Positions 41,605 through 51,600 of a DNA stretch of 57,638 nucleotides are shown piece by piece. Position 1 is the stretch's first letter; the number at the start of each line of letters is the position of its first letter. Both the position numbers and the translations under genes were made by a program. Location: contig DAOQMM010000010.1 in assembly GCA_035335645.1 (NCBI GenBank), positions 1 through 57,638 of the forward strand. Direction: 5' to 3'. The stretch is from Zoogloea sp035335645 (lineage in GTDB: Bacteria > Pseudomonadota > Gammaproteobacteria > Burkholderiales > Rhodocyclaceae). The notes below the pieces were generated by a model, which worked only from the letters and a program-made list of their open reading frames with translations, did not search any database and was not told the DNA's origin.

Positions 41605-42807
41605 ATGGAGCAGATCACCACCACCAGCAACGTAGTCTTCGTCCTGCTAGGCGCCATCATGGTGCTTGCCATGCACGCCGGCTTCGCCTTTCTCGAACTT
41701 GGCACCGTCCGCAAGAAGAATCAGGTCAACGCCCTGGTGAAGATCCTCACCGACTTCGGCGTCTCCGCCCTTGCCTACTTTTTCATCGGCTACACCCTGG
41801 CCTACGGCGTCAACTTCTTCAGCAGCGCCGAAGTTCTGGCCCAGAAGAGTGGCTATGAGATGGTCAAGTTCTTCTTCCTGCTGACCTTCGCCGCGGCCAT
41901 TCCGGCGATCATCTCCGGCGGCATCGCCGAACGCGCCCGTTTCCATCCCCAGAGCGTCGCCACCTTCCTGCTGGTGGGCTTCGTTTATCCCTTCTTCGAA
42001 GGCATCGCCTGGAACGACAACCTCGGTCTCCAGCCCTGGCTGGAAGCCGCTTTCGGCGCCAAGTTCCATGACTTCGCCGGATCGGTGGTGGTGCACGCAG
42101 TGGGCGGCTGGATCGCGCTGCCGGCGGTACTCCTCCTTGGAGCCCGCCATGGCCGCTATACCAAGGACGGCAACATCTCGGCGCACCCGCCCTCCAGCAT
42201 CCCTTTTCTCGCGCTCGGGGCGTGGATCCTGACCGTGGGCTGGTTCGGCTTCAACGTGATGTCGGCGCAGACCATGGACAAGGTCAGCGGCCTGGTCGCC
42301 CTCAACTCCCTGATGGCCATGGTCGGCGGCACGATGGCCGCCATGGTGCTTGGCAAGAATGACCCCGGCTTCATCCACAACGGCCCCCTGGCCGGACTCG
42401 TCGCCGTGTGCGCCGGCTCGGACCTGATGCATCCGGTCGGTGCGCTCGTCACCGGCGCGGTGGCGGGCGTCCTGTTCGTGCAGCTCTTCACCATCACCCA
42501 GAACCGCTGGAAGATCGACGACGTGCTCGGCGTCTGGCCGCTGCATGGCCTGTGCGGCGCCTGGGGAGGCGTTGCGGCCGGCATCTTCGGCAGCCAGGCC
42601 CTGGGGGGCATCGGTGGCGTGAGCCTGGCGGCGCAGATCATCGGCACCCTCGCCGGCATCGTCGTCGCCCTTGCGGGTGGCACCGTCGTCTATGGCGGCC
42701 TCAAGGCCCTGATCGGCATCCGACTCGATCAGGAAGAAGAATGGGAAGGCGCGGACCTGACCATCCACAAGATTACTGCGACGCCCGACCGGGAAACCCA
42801 CTGGTAA
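41605..42807 (+). CDS. amtB: Ammonium transporter, Amt family
   Basis: A 400-residue inner-membrane channel for ammonium/ammonia with about 11 helices. The pore histidines are visible in VVVHAVGGW and LHGLCGAWGG. The signature region GSVVVHAVGGWIALPAVLLLG and WFGFNVMSA are family features. ATG at 41605 is preceded by GGAG at 7 bp, and the frame is open farther upstream to 41542 across the promoter. The short cytoplasmic tail (LDQEEEWEGADLTIHKITAT) is of the kind that contacts PII proteins, but no glnK is adjacent in the assembled sequence. A sigma-54 promoter with two NtrC-like boxes predicts induction under nitrogen limitation. A clean terminator follows at 42859. Confidence 0.95.
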   Translation: MEQITTTSNVVFVLLGAIMVLAMHAGFAFLELGTVRKKNQVNALVKILTDFGVSALAYFFIGYTLAYGVNFFSSAEVLAQKSGYEMVKFFFLLTFAAAIPAIISGGIAERARFHPQSVATFLLVGFVYPFFEGIAWNDNLGLQPWLEAAFGAKFHDFAGSVVVHAVGGWIALPAVLLLGARHGRYTKDGNISAHPPSSIPFLALGAWILTVGWFGFNVMSAQTMDKVSGLVALNSLMAMVGGTMAAMVLGKNDPGFIHNGPLAGLVAVCAGSDLMHPVGALVTGAVAGVLFVQLFTITQNRWKIDDVLGVWPLHGLCGAWGGVAAGIFGSQALGGIGGVSLAAQIIGTLAGIVVALAGGTVVYGGLKALIGIRLDQEEEWEGADLTIHKITATPDRETHW

Positions 42808-42858
42808 CCCACGCACCCCGGTTCGGGTCGGTCGGCACCCGACCAGACTCCGCCTTCC

Positions 42859-42883
42859 AGGCCCGGCACCCGCCGGGCCTTTT
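42859..42883 (+). terminator. Rho-independent terminator after amtB
   Basis: A 9-bp perfect stem (AGGCCCGGC/GCCGGGCCT) with loop ACCC is followed by TTTC, 51 bp after the amtB stop. Confidence 0.85.
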
Positions 42884-43267
42884 CATTTCCGCGCACCGAA
42901 CGCCCCCGCCGCACGCCCACCCGACGATATCTGAGTGACGGCGCACGTTGCGCCCACCCGGCGTGGCCAGGCAAATACGCTCGTCATGATGCCCACGGTC
43001 GCCGCGGCCGCGCTGCGGGAGGGGCCGGGTGCCGGATGAGGCGCAGATCATTTTTTCCACGCAGCCTTAAAGCTCATCGTCATTCGGTCGATAAGTACGA
43101 GGTCTGTCGCCGAGTGCCTGCAAGGGATTCTGCTCCAGGTCCTGTCGCCCCGTCCCGCCGGCGGGGTAAGACGCCGGGAGCCCGCCCCCGAATGACGCCG
43201 GCCTCCTCCGCACGCCGGAGACCGCCAAACTAAAACGCTTCAATTCACGGGGAGAGGAACGTCCACC
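42884..43267. other. Intergenic region upstream of the TolC-family gene
   Basis: The rest of a 460-bp gap between amtB and the tolC-like gene. No coding frame has a supporting start or motif. A GGGGAGAGG ribosome binding site lies at its 3' end, before the ATG at 43268. The promoter must lie here, but no clear -35/-10 pair can be assigned. Confidence 0.6.
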
Positions 43268-44824
43268 ATGCATCGCACGAACTTGCGCTCGACCACGCGC
43301 CCACTCACGCTTTCTGCCCTCGCCATCAGCCTCCTGCTCCTCTCCGGCTGCGCCTCGATGAAGCCCGAACCCCTGCAGCCCGCCGAGATCGTGAGCACGG
43401 TGGATGCCGACCGGGCCCGATTGATGCAGGGCGTGGAGCCACTCACCGGCGTCCTCAGCCTTGAAGAGGCCATCGCCCGCGCCATCAAGCACAACGCCGA
43501 ACGACGCTACCGCATCATGGAAGAGGCTCTGGCCCAGGGCACCTTCGACGCCAGCACCTACGATCTGCTGCCCAGACTCGTCGCCTCGGCCGGCTACCGC
43601 GACCGCAACAACGATCTGATCTCCCACAGCACGGATTCAGTGACCGGTGCCCCGTCCCTGGCCAATCCCTTCATCTCCACCGGCCGCACGGCGACCACCA
43701 CGGATCTGACCCTGTCATGGAGCCTGCTGGACTTCGGGCAGAGCTATTACGCCGCCAAGCAGAACGCCGATCGCCTGCTGATCGCCCAGGAACGCCGCCG
43801 CAAGGCCCTGCAGCTCCTGGTCCAGGACGTGCGCACTGCCTACTGGCGTCTGGTCGCGGCCCAATCCCTCCATGAGGCCGTCGGACAAGGCATCCGCGAG
43901 GCGGAGGCGGCGCTGGGGGATGCCCGCAAGGCGGAGAAGGAAGGCCTGCGCAACCCGATGGAACCCCTGCGCTACCAGCGCACCGTGCTTGAGAACATCC
44001 GCATGCTGGAGACGGTCCAGCAGGAACTGTCCACGGCCCGCACCGAACTGGCCGCCCTCGTCAATCTGCCCATGTCGACGGAGATCACGGTGGCGCCCCC
44101 CAGCGCGGTCCTGCAGAAGGCCTGGCTCGACCTCCCCGTCGCCCGCCTCGAAGAGCAGGCGCTGATGCGCAACGCCGACCTCAGGGAAGGCATCCTGAAC
44201 AGCCGGATCGCCCGCCAGGAGACCCGCCGGACCCTGCTCAAGCTGTTTCCCGGCCTGTCCTTCAACTACGGTACCAAGCACAGCACCGACAGCTACCTGA
44301 TCAACCAGACCTGGAACGAAGCCGGTGTCCAGCTCTCCTTCAATCTCTTCAACGTCTTCAGCGCCCCCGCCCAGATGCGCCTGAGCGAAGCCGGCGTGGC
44401 CCTGGCCGACCAGAAGCGCCTGGTCACCCAGATGGCGGTGCTCACCCAGTTGCACGTCGCCCGCCTGCAGTACGCCAACGCCATCCATCAGTTCGAGCGG
44501 GCCGATGAGATTGCCGACATCGAGGCGCGCATGGCCGGGCACGCCAGGAACCAGAGCGACGCGGAAAAGCAGAGCCGGCTGGATCGCGTTTCCCAGAGCA
44601 CGTCCTACGTCCTCGCCCAGTTGCGGCGCTACCAGGCCCTGTCCAACGCCCAGTCCGCCGCGTCCAAGCTGCAGGCCACCCTGGGCCTGGAGCCGGTGGT
44701 CGACGCCGGCGCGGAGCGTCCCCTGCCCGAACTCACCGATTCCGTGCGCAAGGCGCTGGACGCCTGGCAGCAGGCGGCCCTGCCGGACGCCGGCGGGAGC
44801 GCGACCGGCCGCGACGCTCCGTGA
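43268..44824 (+). CDS. TolC-family outer membrane factor with lipoprotein signal
   Basis: A 518-residue outer-membrane channel protein. The N-terminus has a lipoprotein signal with the lipobox LLSGC (LLLLSGCASMKPEP), so it is OprM/NodT-like rather than a classical TolC. Two outer-membrane efflux repeats follow, with long helices (VQDVRTAYWRLVAAQSLHEA; RMLETVQQELSTARTELAAL) and barrel strands (LTLSWSLLDFGQSYYA; GVQLSFNLFNVFSAPAQM). It forms the outer-membrane duct of a tripartite exporter. The stop is 7 bp before the adaptor ATG, and the ribosome binding site of the adaptor overlaps it, so they form one operon leading to the giant surface protein. Confidence 0.92.
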   Translation: MHRTNLRSTTRPLTLSALAISLLLLSGCASMKPEPLQPAEIVSTVDADRARLMQGVEPLTGVLSLEEAIARAIKHNAERRYRIMEEALAQGTFDASTYDLLPRLVASAGYRDRNNDLISHSTDSVTGAPSLANPFISTGRTATTTDLTLSWSLLDFGQSYYAAKQNADRLLIAQERRRKALQLLVQDVRTAYWRLVAAQSLHEAVGQGIREAEAALGDARKAEKEGLRNPMEPLRYQRTVLENIRMLETVQQELSTARTELAALVNLPMSTEITVAPPSAVLQKAWLDLPVARLEEQALMRNADLREGILNSRIARQETRRTLLKLFPGLSFNYGTKHSTDSYLINQTWNEAGVQLSFNLFNVFSAPAQMRLSEAGVALADQKRLVTQMAVLTQLHVARLQYANAIHQFERADEIADIEARMAGHARNQSDAEKQSRLDRVSQSTSYVLAQLRRYQALSNAQSAASKLQATLGLEPVVDAGAERPLPELTDSVRKALDAWQQAALPDAGGSATGRDAP

Positions 44825-44831
44825 GGTGATC

Positions 44832-45629
44832 ATGCGCCTCCGGTCCATCGCCCTGATCATCAACGCCCTGCTCGTCACGCCGGCCTGGTCCCAGACCCCG
44901 CCGCCACGATCCGCAGCGGCGCCCGCGCCAGTTGCCTCGAATCCTGGAAGCGCCCTCGAGAACCGCGAGATCCGGGCCCAGCTGGCGCCCCGGCGCTACA
45001 CCACGCTCGCGGCCGAGATCGGCGCCAAGGTGAGCCACCTGCCCGTTCCCGAGGGCGGTGCCTTCAAGGCAGGCCAGTCCCTCGTGCAATTCGACTGCTC
45101 CCTGCAGCAGGCCCAGCTCGCCAAGGCCCGGGCCGCCCTCGCCGGGGCCGACAAGACCTGGCAGGCCAACAGACGCCTGGCGGATCTGAACTCGGTCGGA
45201 AAGGTCGAGCTGGAAACCAGCGAAGCCGAAGTGCTCAAGGCCCGCGCCGAGGTCTCCGCCAATGCCACCCTGGTCGGCAAATGCGCCATCGCCGCGCCGT
45301 TCGCCGGACGGATCGCCGAACAGAAGGTCCGCGAACAGCAGTACGTGCAGCCGGGTCAGGCGTTGCTGGAGATCCTCGACGACAGCGCCCTCGAACTGGA
45401 ATTCATCGTCCCGTCCCGCTGGCTGGCGTGGGTCCGGACCGGCACCGCCTTTCAGGTGCGCATCGACGAAACCGGCCGCAGCTACCCGGCCAAGGTCCAG
45501 CGGATCGGCGCCCGCGTCGATGCCGTCAGCCAGTCCGTCAAGCTGAACGCCGTCATCGACGGCCGTTTCCCCGAACTGATCGCAGGCATGAGCGGCAAGG
45601 TCCAGATGACGCCGCCAGCCAATCCGTAA
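44832..45629 (+). CDS. Periplasmic adaptor (membrane fusion protein, HlyD/RND-MFP-like)
   Basis: A 265-residue short adaptor. A signal peptide (MRLRSIALIINALLVTPAWS) is followed by a proline/alanine linker. A lipoyl-like half-motif (LAAEIGAKVSHLPVPEGGAF) and a helical hairpin (DCSLQQAQLAKARAALAGAD) come next, then the second lipoyl half (CAIAAPFAGRIAEQKVREQQ) and a beta-barrel domain (ALELEFIVPSRWLAWVRTG). It is shorter than most HlyD proteins and lacks a membrane anchor beyond the signal. It lies between the TolC-like gene and the giant protein gene (19 bp to its ATG), and no inner-membrane pump is found in the window. ATG at 44832 is preceded by GAGGTGATC. Confidence 0.9.
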   Translation: MRLRSIALIINALLVTPAWSQTPPPRSAAAPAPVASNPGSALENREIRAQLAPRRYTTLAAEIGAKVSHLPVPEGGAFKAGQSLVQFDCSLQQAQLAKARAALAGADKTWQANRRLADLNSVGKVELETSEAEVLKARAEVSANATLVGKCAIAAPFAGRIAEQKVREQQYVQPGQALLEILDDSALELEFIVPSRWLAWVRTGTAFQVRIDETGRSYPAKVQRIGARVDAVSQSVKLNAVIDGRFPELIAGMSGKVQMTPPANP

Positions 45630-45648
45630 TCGCCCCCACGAGGTCGCC

Positions 45649-48600
45649 ATGAATCGCATCTACCGCTCCATCTGGAACGAAGTGAGCCGCAGCTTCGTGG
45701 CCGTTGCCGAAACCGTTCGAAGCCAGGGCAAGCCCGCTTCGAGCAGTGTCGTCGCGGCCGCAGAATGCGTTGCGCCTTCTGCGTCTGGCGACCCGACGTG
45801 CAGCAGCCGTCCCGGCTCACGGACCCTGCGCAGCGCGCTGAGGCCGCTGGCCCTGGAGCAGCGCTTCATGTTCGACGGCGCTGCGGTCGCCACGGTGGAC
45901 AGTCACGCCCACGATTCCACTGCCGCCGAAGCCGCCGCTGCCGCCGAGGCGCTTGCCGCCCAGGCGGCCCAGGCCGCGACCCCGGCCCGCGAATCGGACA
46001 AGGCCAGCCCTGCCGACGGTCCAACCCTGATCCGCGCGGTGGACCCGGCGCTCAACGGCGGGCGGCGCGAGGTGGCCTTCATCGACAGCCAGGTCGTCGA
46101 TTATCAAAGCCTCGTGAGCGGCATCCCGCAGGGGATCGAGATCCAGCTGGTCGATGGCACGCACAACGGCCTTGAACAGATCGCCCAATGGGCTGCCAGC
46201 CACCACGACTACGACGCGATCCACATCCTCGGACACGGCAGCAGCGGCGCCCTCACGCTGGGCACCGCCACCCTGGACGGCGACACCTTCGGCGCATACC
46301 AGGACACCCTGGGCACCATCGGCGGCGCCCTCAAGGCCCACGGCGACATCCTGCTCTACGGCTGCAATGTCGCCGCCACCACGGCCGGAACCGATCTGAT
46401 CCAGTCCCTTGCGCGGGCCACCCGCGCCGACGTGGCCGCGTCCGACGACGCCACCGGCGCCACCCGTCTCGGGGGTGACTGGGTGCTCGAATCCACTGTT
46501 AACCACATCGAGACCCGCAGTCTCCAGTTCGCCCAGTATGACGGCCTGCTCGCCAATCCTGACGTGTGGCAGTGGGGCGCCCCCGCGACGGTCGTCTCGG
46601 GCGGGCAGGTCCGCAGCTTGCCCACCGACACCTTCTACATCCGTCCCAACGGCACCACGTCCACCGTCCTCAAGCTGCCCTCGAACCAGTATTTCGGCTA
46701 CTACGAGATCAACTCGGGCGGCCCCGGCTACTTCGAATACAGCACCAACAACGGGTCGTCGTGGACAATTCTCGCGAACCACTGGAGCGCCTTCGCGCCA
46801 CCCAATGCGCTGGTGCGCTTCCACGCCAGCGGCGGCAGCGTGAGCGAGGTCGATTTCGGCGCCGTCACCTGTCTGGATGCCACCAACACCACCACCGCCG
46901 CCAACTCGGGCTTCTATAACGGTGGCGGCTACAAGGTGCGTATCGACACCGCCCCCACCGACATCGCCAGCAACAATTCCAGCGGTCTGCTGGTGAGCGA
47001 CACGCCCCTCGGCTCCGACATCGCCACCCTCACCCCGACGGATACCGGCACCTCCCTCGGCGGCTACTGGGCCATCGACAGCCAGACCGTCTCCGGACTG
47101 TTCGGGCTCAGCTTCAATGCGGCCACGGGCAACACCGCCCATCTGGTACTCGCGTCCACCTCCAACCTGCCGAGCGAAGGACAAACCGCCAGCGTCACGG
47201 TGCATTTCTACGATGCCCTGCAGACCGACGTGACCGGCGCGCCCATTGGCGGCCAGGGCGTCACCAAGACCTACACCTTCACCATCAAGGGTCCGTCCCA
47301 CGATCTGAATTTCGGGAACGACATCGCCGTCAACCCCCTTGCCGGCGACACGGTCAACCAGTCCGAACCGGCGATCACGACCCTGAGCAACGGCAATTTC
47401 GTCGTCACCTGGGCCGACATCAGCAACGGCGGCATCTATTCCCGCGTGTTCGACAGCGCCGGAACCGCCCAGGGCGCACCGATCACCATCGACGCGGGCA
47501 GTTCGGCAACTCAACCTTCGATCACCGCGCTGGCCGGCGGCAAGTTCGCCGTCGTCTATGGTGACGCCACGACCTACGACATCCGTTACAAGATCATCGA
47601 CGGCGCCACCGGCAGCGCCTCGTCCAACGGACTGATCGAAGCCTATGCTGTCGACGGCGGTGGCAATCAGACCGGCGGGTGGGACGGCTACGATCCCATC
47701 GGCGTCGCCGCGAGCGCCGACGGGAGCCAGTTCAGCGTCACCTGGAACCTTGGCAACTACACGACGGTCAAGACTGCCGTCCTCAGCGACAGCGGCACAC
47801 CGAACGGCGCGATCGTCGACCTCTCCGGCGTAACCGCGGGCTTCGCCCCCGTCACGGCCGTTCTCGCCAATGGTGACGTGGTGACCGCCAGCATCGACGG
47901 CAACGCCTGGGCCGGCTTCAACCTCACGGTCGGTGGCGCCCTCGTGAGCGGGGGTCCCGTCGGCGACAACGGCACCGGCGTCTCCATCGCCACCCTCGAC
48001 GGCGGTGGCTTCGTGGTGGCCTGGAGCAAGGGGGATGGCAGCCACGTCTATGCCCAGACCTTCAGCAACGCGGGCACGCCCACTTCCTCCATCCTGCAGG
48101 CCGACAGCCAGGGAACGGCCATGAGCGCCGCCCGGGTCTCTGCCCTCGGCGGCGGAGGCTTCGTCGTCGTGTGGCAGTCGGACGGCCTGGACGGCAGCGG
48201 CACATCCATCCAGGGACGCCGTTTCGACGCCGCCGGTAGCGCCGTCGACGCCCAGGAGTTCCAGGTCAACGAATACCGCTACGGCGACCAGAGCACTCCG
48301 GTCGTCACGCCGCTGGACAACGGCGCCTTCGCCACGGCCTGGGTCGATTCGGCCACCTCGGGCAAGACCACCGGCAGCGACATTGAGGCCCGGGTCCTGT
48401 CCACCGCCCCGAGCATCACCTCTGCCACCTATGACGCAGCCACCGGCGTGCTGAACGTCACTGGCGACAACATTCCCGCCAACGCATCGGGCGCCGACAT
48501 CGTCGCAGCGCTCTTCACCCTCGGCGGCGAAGGCAGCGCGACATACACGCTGACGGACACGGCTGACGTGGAGCGCACCTCCGCCACCCAGTTCGTCCTC

Positions 48601-51600
48601 ACCCTGTCGGCCACCGACCGCAGCCGGATCAACCAGATCCTCAACCGCAACGGCACCAGCGCCAGCGACGGCAGCAGCTACAACCTGGCGGCCGCCGACA
48701 ACTGGGCCGCCGGAGCCACGCCGTCGGCCAACATTGCCGACACCACCGGCAACGCGATCACGGTCTCCAACGTGGCCCTGCCCGCCATCACCAGCGCCAC
48801 CTACGACGCGGGCACCGGCGTGCTCACCGTGACCGGCAGCGGCCTCACCCACCACGCCGGCAGCGCCAACGACATCGACGTCACGCGCCTCACCCTGACC
48901 GGCGCGGGCGGAGCGACCTACACCCTGACCGCCAGCACCAGCGATGTGGACATCACCAGCGACACATCCTTCACCCTCACCCTGGGCAGCACCGACAAGA
49001 CTGCCGTGGATAGCCTGCTCACCGCCAATGGCACCCAGGTGGGCGGCGTCACCTACAATCTGGCCGCCGCCGACAACTGGGAACGCGGCGCTGACAGCAG
49101 TCTGAACATCGCGGACACCGTCAATGGCGTCCTGGTCAGCGGCCTCAACCCGGCGCCGACCATCACACCGCCCGCCGACATCAATCTAGCCGACACCGGC
49201 GCGACGGACACCTTCGCGGTCCAGACCGGCACCCTCAGCGCCACGGACGCAGACGGCATCGCGGCGTTCGGCATCCAGTCGCCCACCAGCACCAACGCCG
49301 GCTTCACCCATGGCGGCATCACCTACGACGTGGCCCGCAGCGGCACCTACGGCACCCTGTACCTGGTCAGCACCGGCGCCGACGCGGGGCGCTATGCCTA
49401 TGTTCCGGACGCCGGTGCGATCAATGGATTGACAGCAGGTGCCACGCCCACCGACGTCTTCACCGTCACGGCAACCGACGCCAACGCCAGCCCGGCCACC
49501 GGCACGGCCACCCTGACCGTCCACCTGACGGGCGCCAACGACGCGCCGACCCTCTCGGCCACCGGCCTGTCGCCCACCTTCACCGAGAACGGCAGCGCCG
49601 TCACCCTGTTCTCCGGCGCCAGCGCGTCGGCCGCCGAATCCGGCCAGAACCTGAATCAGCTGATCCTCACGGTCAGCAACGTGGCGGACGGCAGCAGCGA
49701 GCTTCTCCAGGTCGATGGCAGCACGCTGGCCCTCACCCACGGCAACAGCCTCACCACCGCGTCCCATGGCGTCTCGGCCAGCGTCAGCCTCAGCGTGGGC
49801 GTCGCCACCGTCACGCTGGACAAGGCGGGCGGCCTGTCCACCTCCGTCATGCAGTCCCTGATCGACGGCCTGGGCTATCGCAACACCAGCGAATCGCCCA
49901 GCACCTCGAACCGCGTGGTCACCCTGACGAGCCTGCGCGACACGGGCGGCACGGCCAATGGCGGGCAGGACACCACCGTGCTCGCCATTGCCTCCACGGT
50001 CACCGTCGTCAGCGTCAACGATGCGCCCACGGACATCACCCTCAGTGCCAGCAGCCTGAACCTTTCCGCGGCAACCGCCAGCGCGCCGGTCGCCACTCTG
50101 GGCGTGGCAGACCTGGACACGAGCGACACCCACAGCTATGCCCTCGTCAGCGGCAGTGGCGATGCCGACAACGGCCGGTTCGTCCTCAGCGGCAACACCT
50201 TGCAGGTGGGGGGCGCGGCGCTGAGTGCCGGCACCTATTCCCTGCGCCTCCAGGTGACCGACAACGGCGGTCTCAGCTACACCAAGGCGGTCACGGTCAC
50301 GGTCGTGGACGATGTGGCGCCGACCCTCGACGCGCCCGGCTCCACCCCCGCCGGCGACGCAAGCGGCGTTGCCCCCAGCGCCAACCTCCAGCTGCACTTC
50401 GACGAGGCCATCGCCTTCGGCACGAGCGGCACGATCACCCTGCGCAACGTCACCACCGGCACGGTGGTCCAGACCTGGAACGTGGCCACGCCGGGCGACC
50501 TCGGCAGTGGTAATGGCCAGATCGCCATCAGCGGCAGCACCCTCACCCTCAACCCCACGGCCACGCTCGATGAGGCCAGCCGCTACGCCGTCCGCATCGC
50601 TCCGACCGCCCTGCGCGACACCGCGGGCAATGCCTTCGCCGGCATCGCCGACGACTCGACCTACCGCATCACGACCGGCGTCACCGACTCGGCACCGCCC
50701 GCGCTGCTGGCTATCCAGCGCGCCTCACCGTCCACCGAGCTGACCCGCAGCGGCAGTGTGAGCTTCACCCTGCGCTTCAACGAAGCCGTCACCAACGCCG
50801 ACCTTGCCGACTTCGCCCTGAGCACCTCGGGGACCGCTACCGGCACCCTCGGCAGCGTCACCGGCAACGGCACCGACACCCTCACGGTGACCGTCACCGG
50901 CGTCAGCGGCACCGGCACCCTCGGCCTGAGCCTCGGCGGCGGTCACACGATCACCGACATCGCGGGCAACGCCCTGCCCGGCGGCAATCCGGCCGACACC
51001 GAGCTCTACCACGTGGACCGGGATGCGCCGGGGCTCGTCTCCATCAACCGGGTGACGGACGACGACGTGCTGGCGAGCGGGACAGCCCAGTTCATCGTCG
51101 TATTCCGGGAGCCCGTCACCCAGGTCGACGTCGGCGACTTCAACCTGCTCACCTCCGGCTCCGTCACGGGCCAGATCACCGCAGTGGCCGGCAACGGCAG
51201 CCCCGCGATCACCGTCAGCATCGGCAACATCAGCGGCAACGGCACCCTCGGCATTGAACTCGCCAGTGGCGCCACCGTCACGGACGTGGCCGGCAATGCA
51301 CTGCTCAGCGCCACGCCCCTGGCCGGTATCGCCGAACGCTACCAGGTGGACCGTGCGGCCCCCACTGCGCTGGGCATTACCCGCGTCGGGACCGAGCGCA
51401 CCCGCAGCGGCTCCGTCAGCTTCAACGTCGTGTTCAGCGAACCCGTCAGCCACCTGGACGCGACCGACTTCACCCTCGTCACCTCCGGCACCGCCGCCGG
51501 CACGGTCACCGGCGTGAGCGGCAGCGGGAGCAGCTACACCGTCACCGTGGGCAGCCTCACCGGCAGCGGCACCGTCGGGCTCGCCTTTGCCGGTCCCCAG

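Noticed and set aside
45817..48855. Minus-strand open frame of 1,012 codons opposite the giant protein
   Set aside because: Gly/Val/Ala/Asp-rich mirror of the repetitive Ser/Thr/Gly coding sequence; no motif, and the plus frame shows clear domains.
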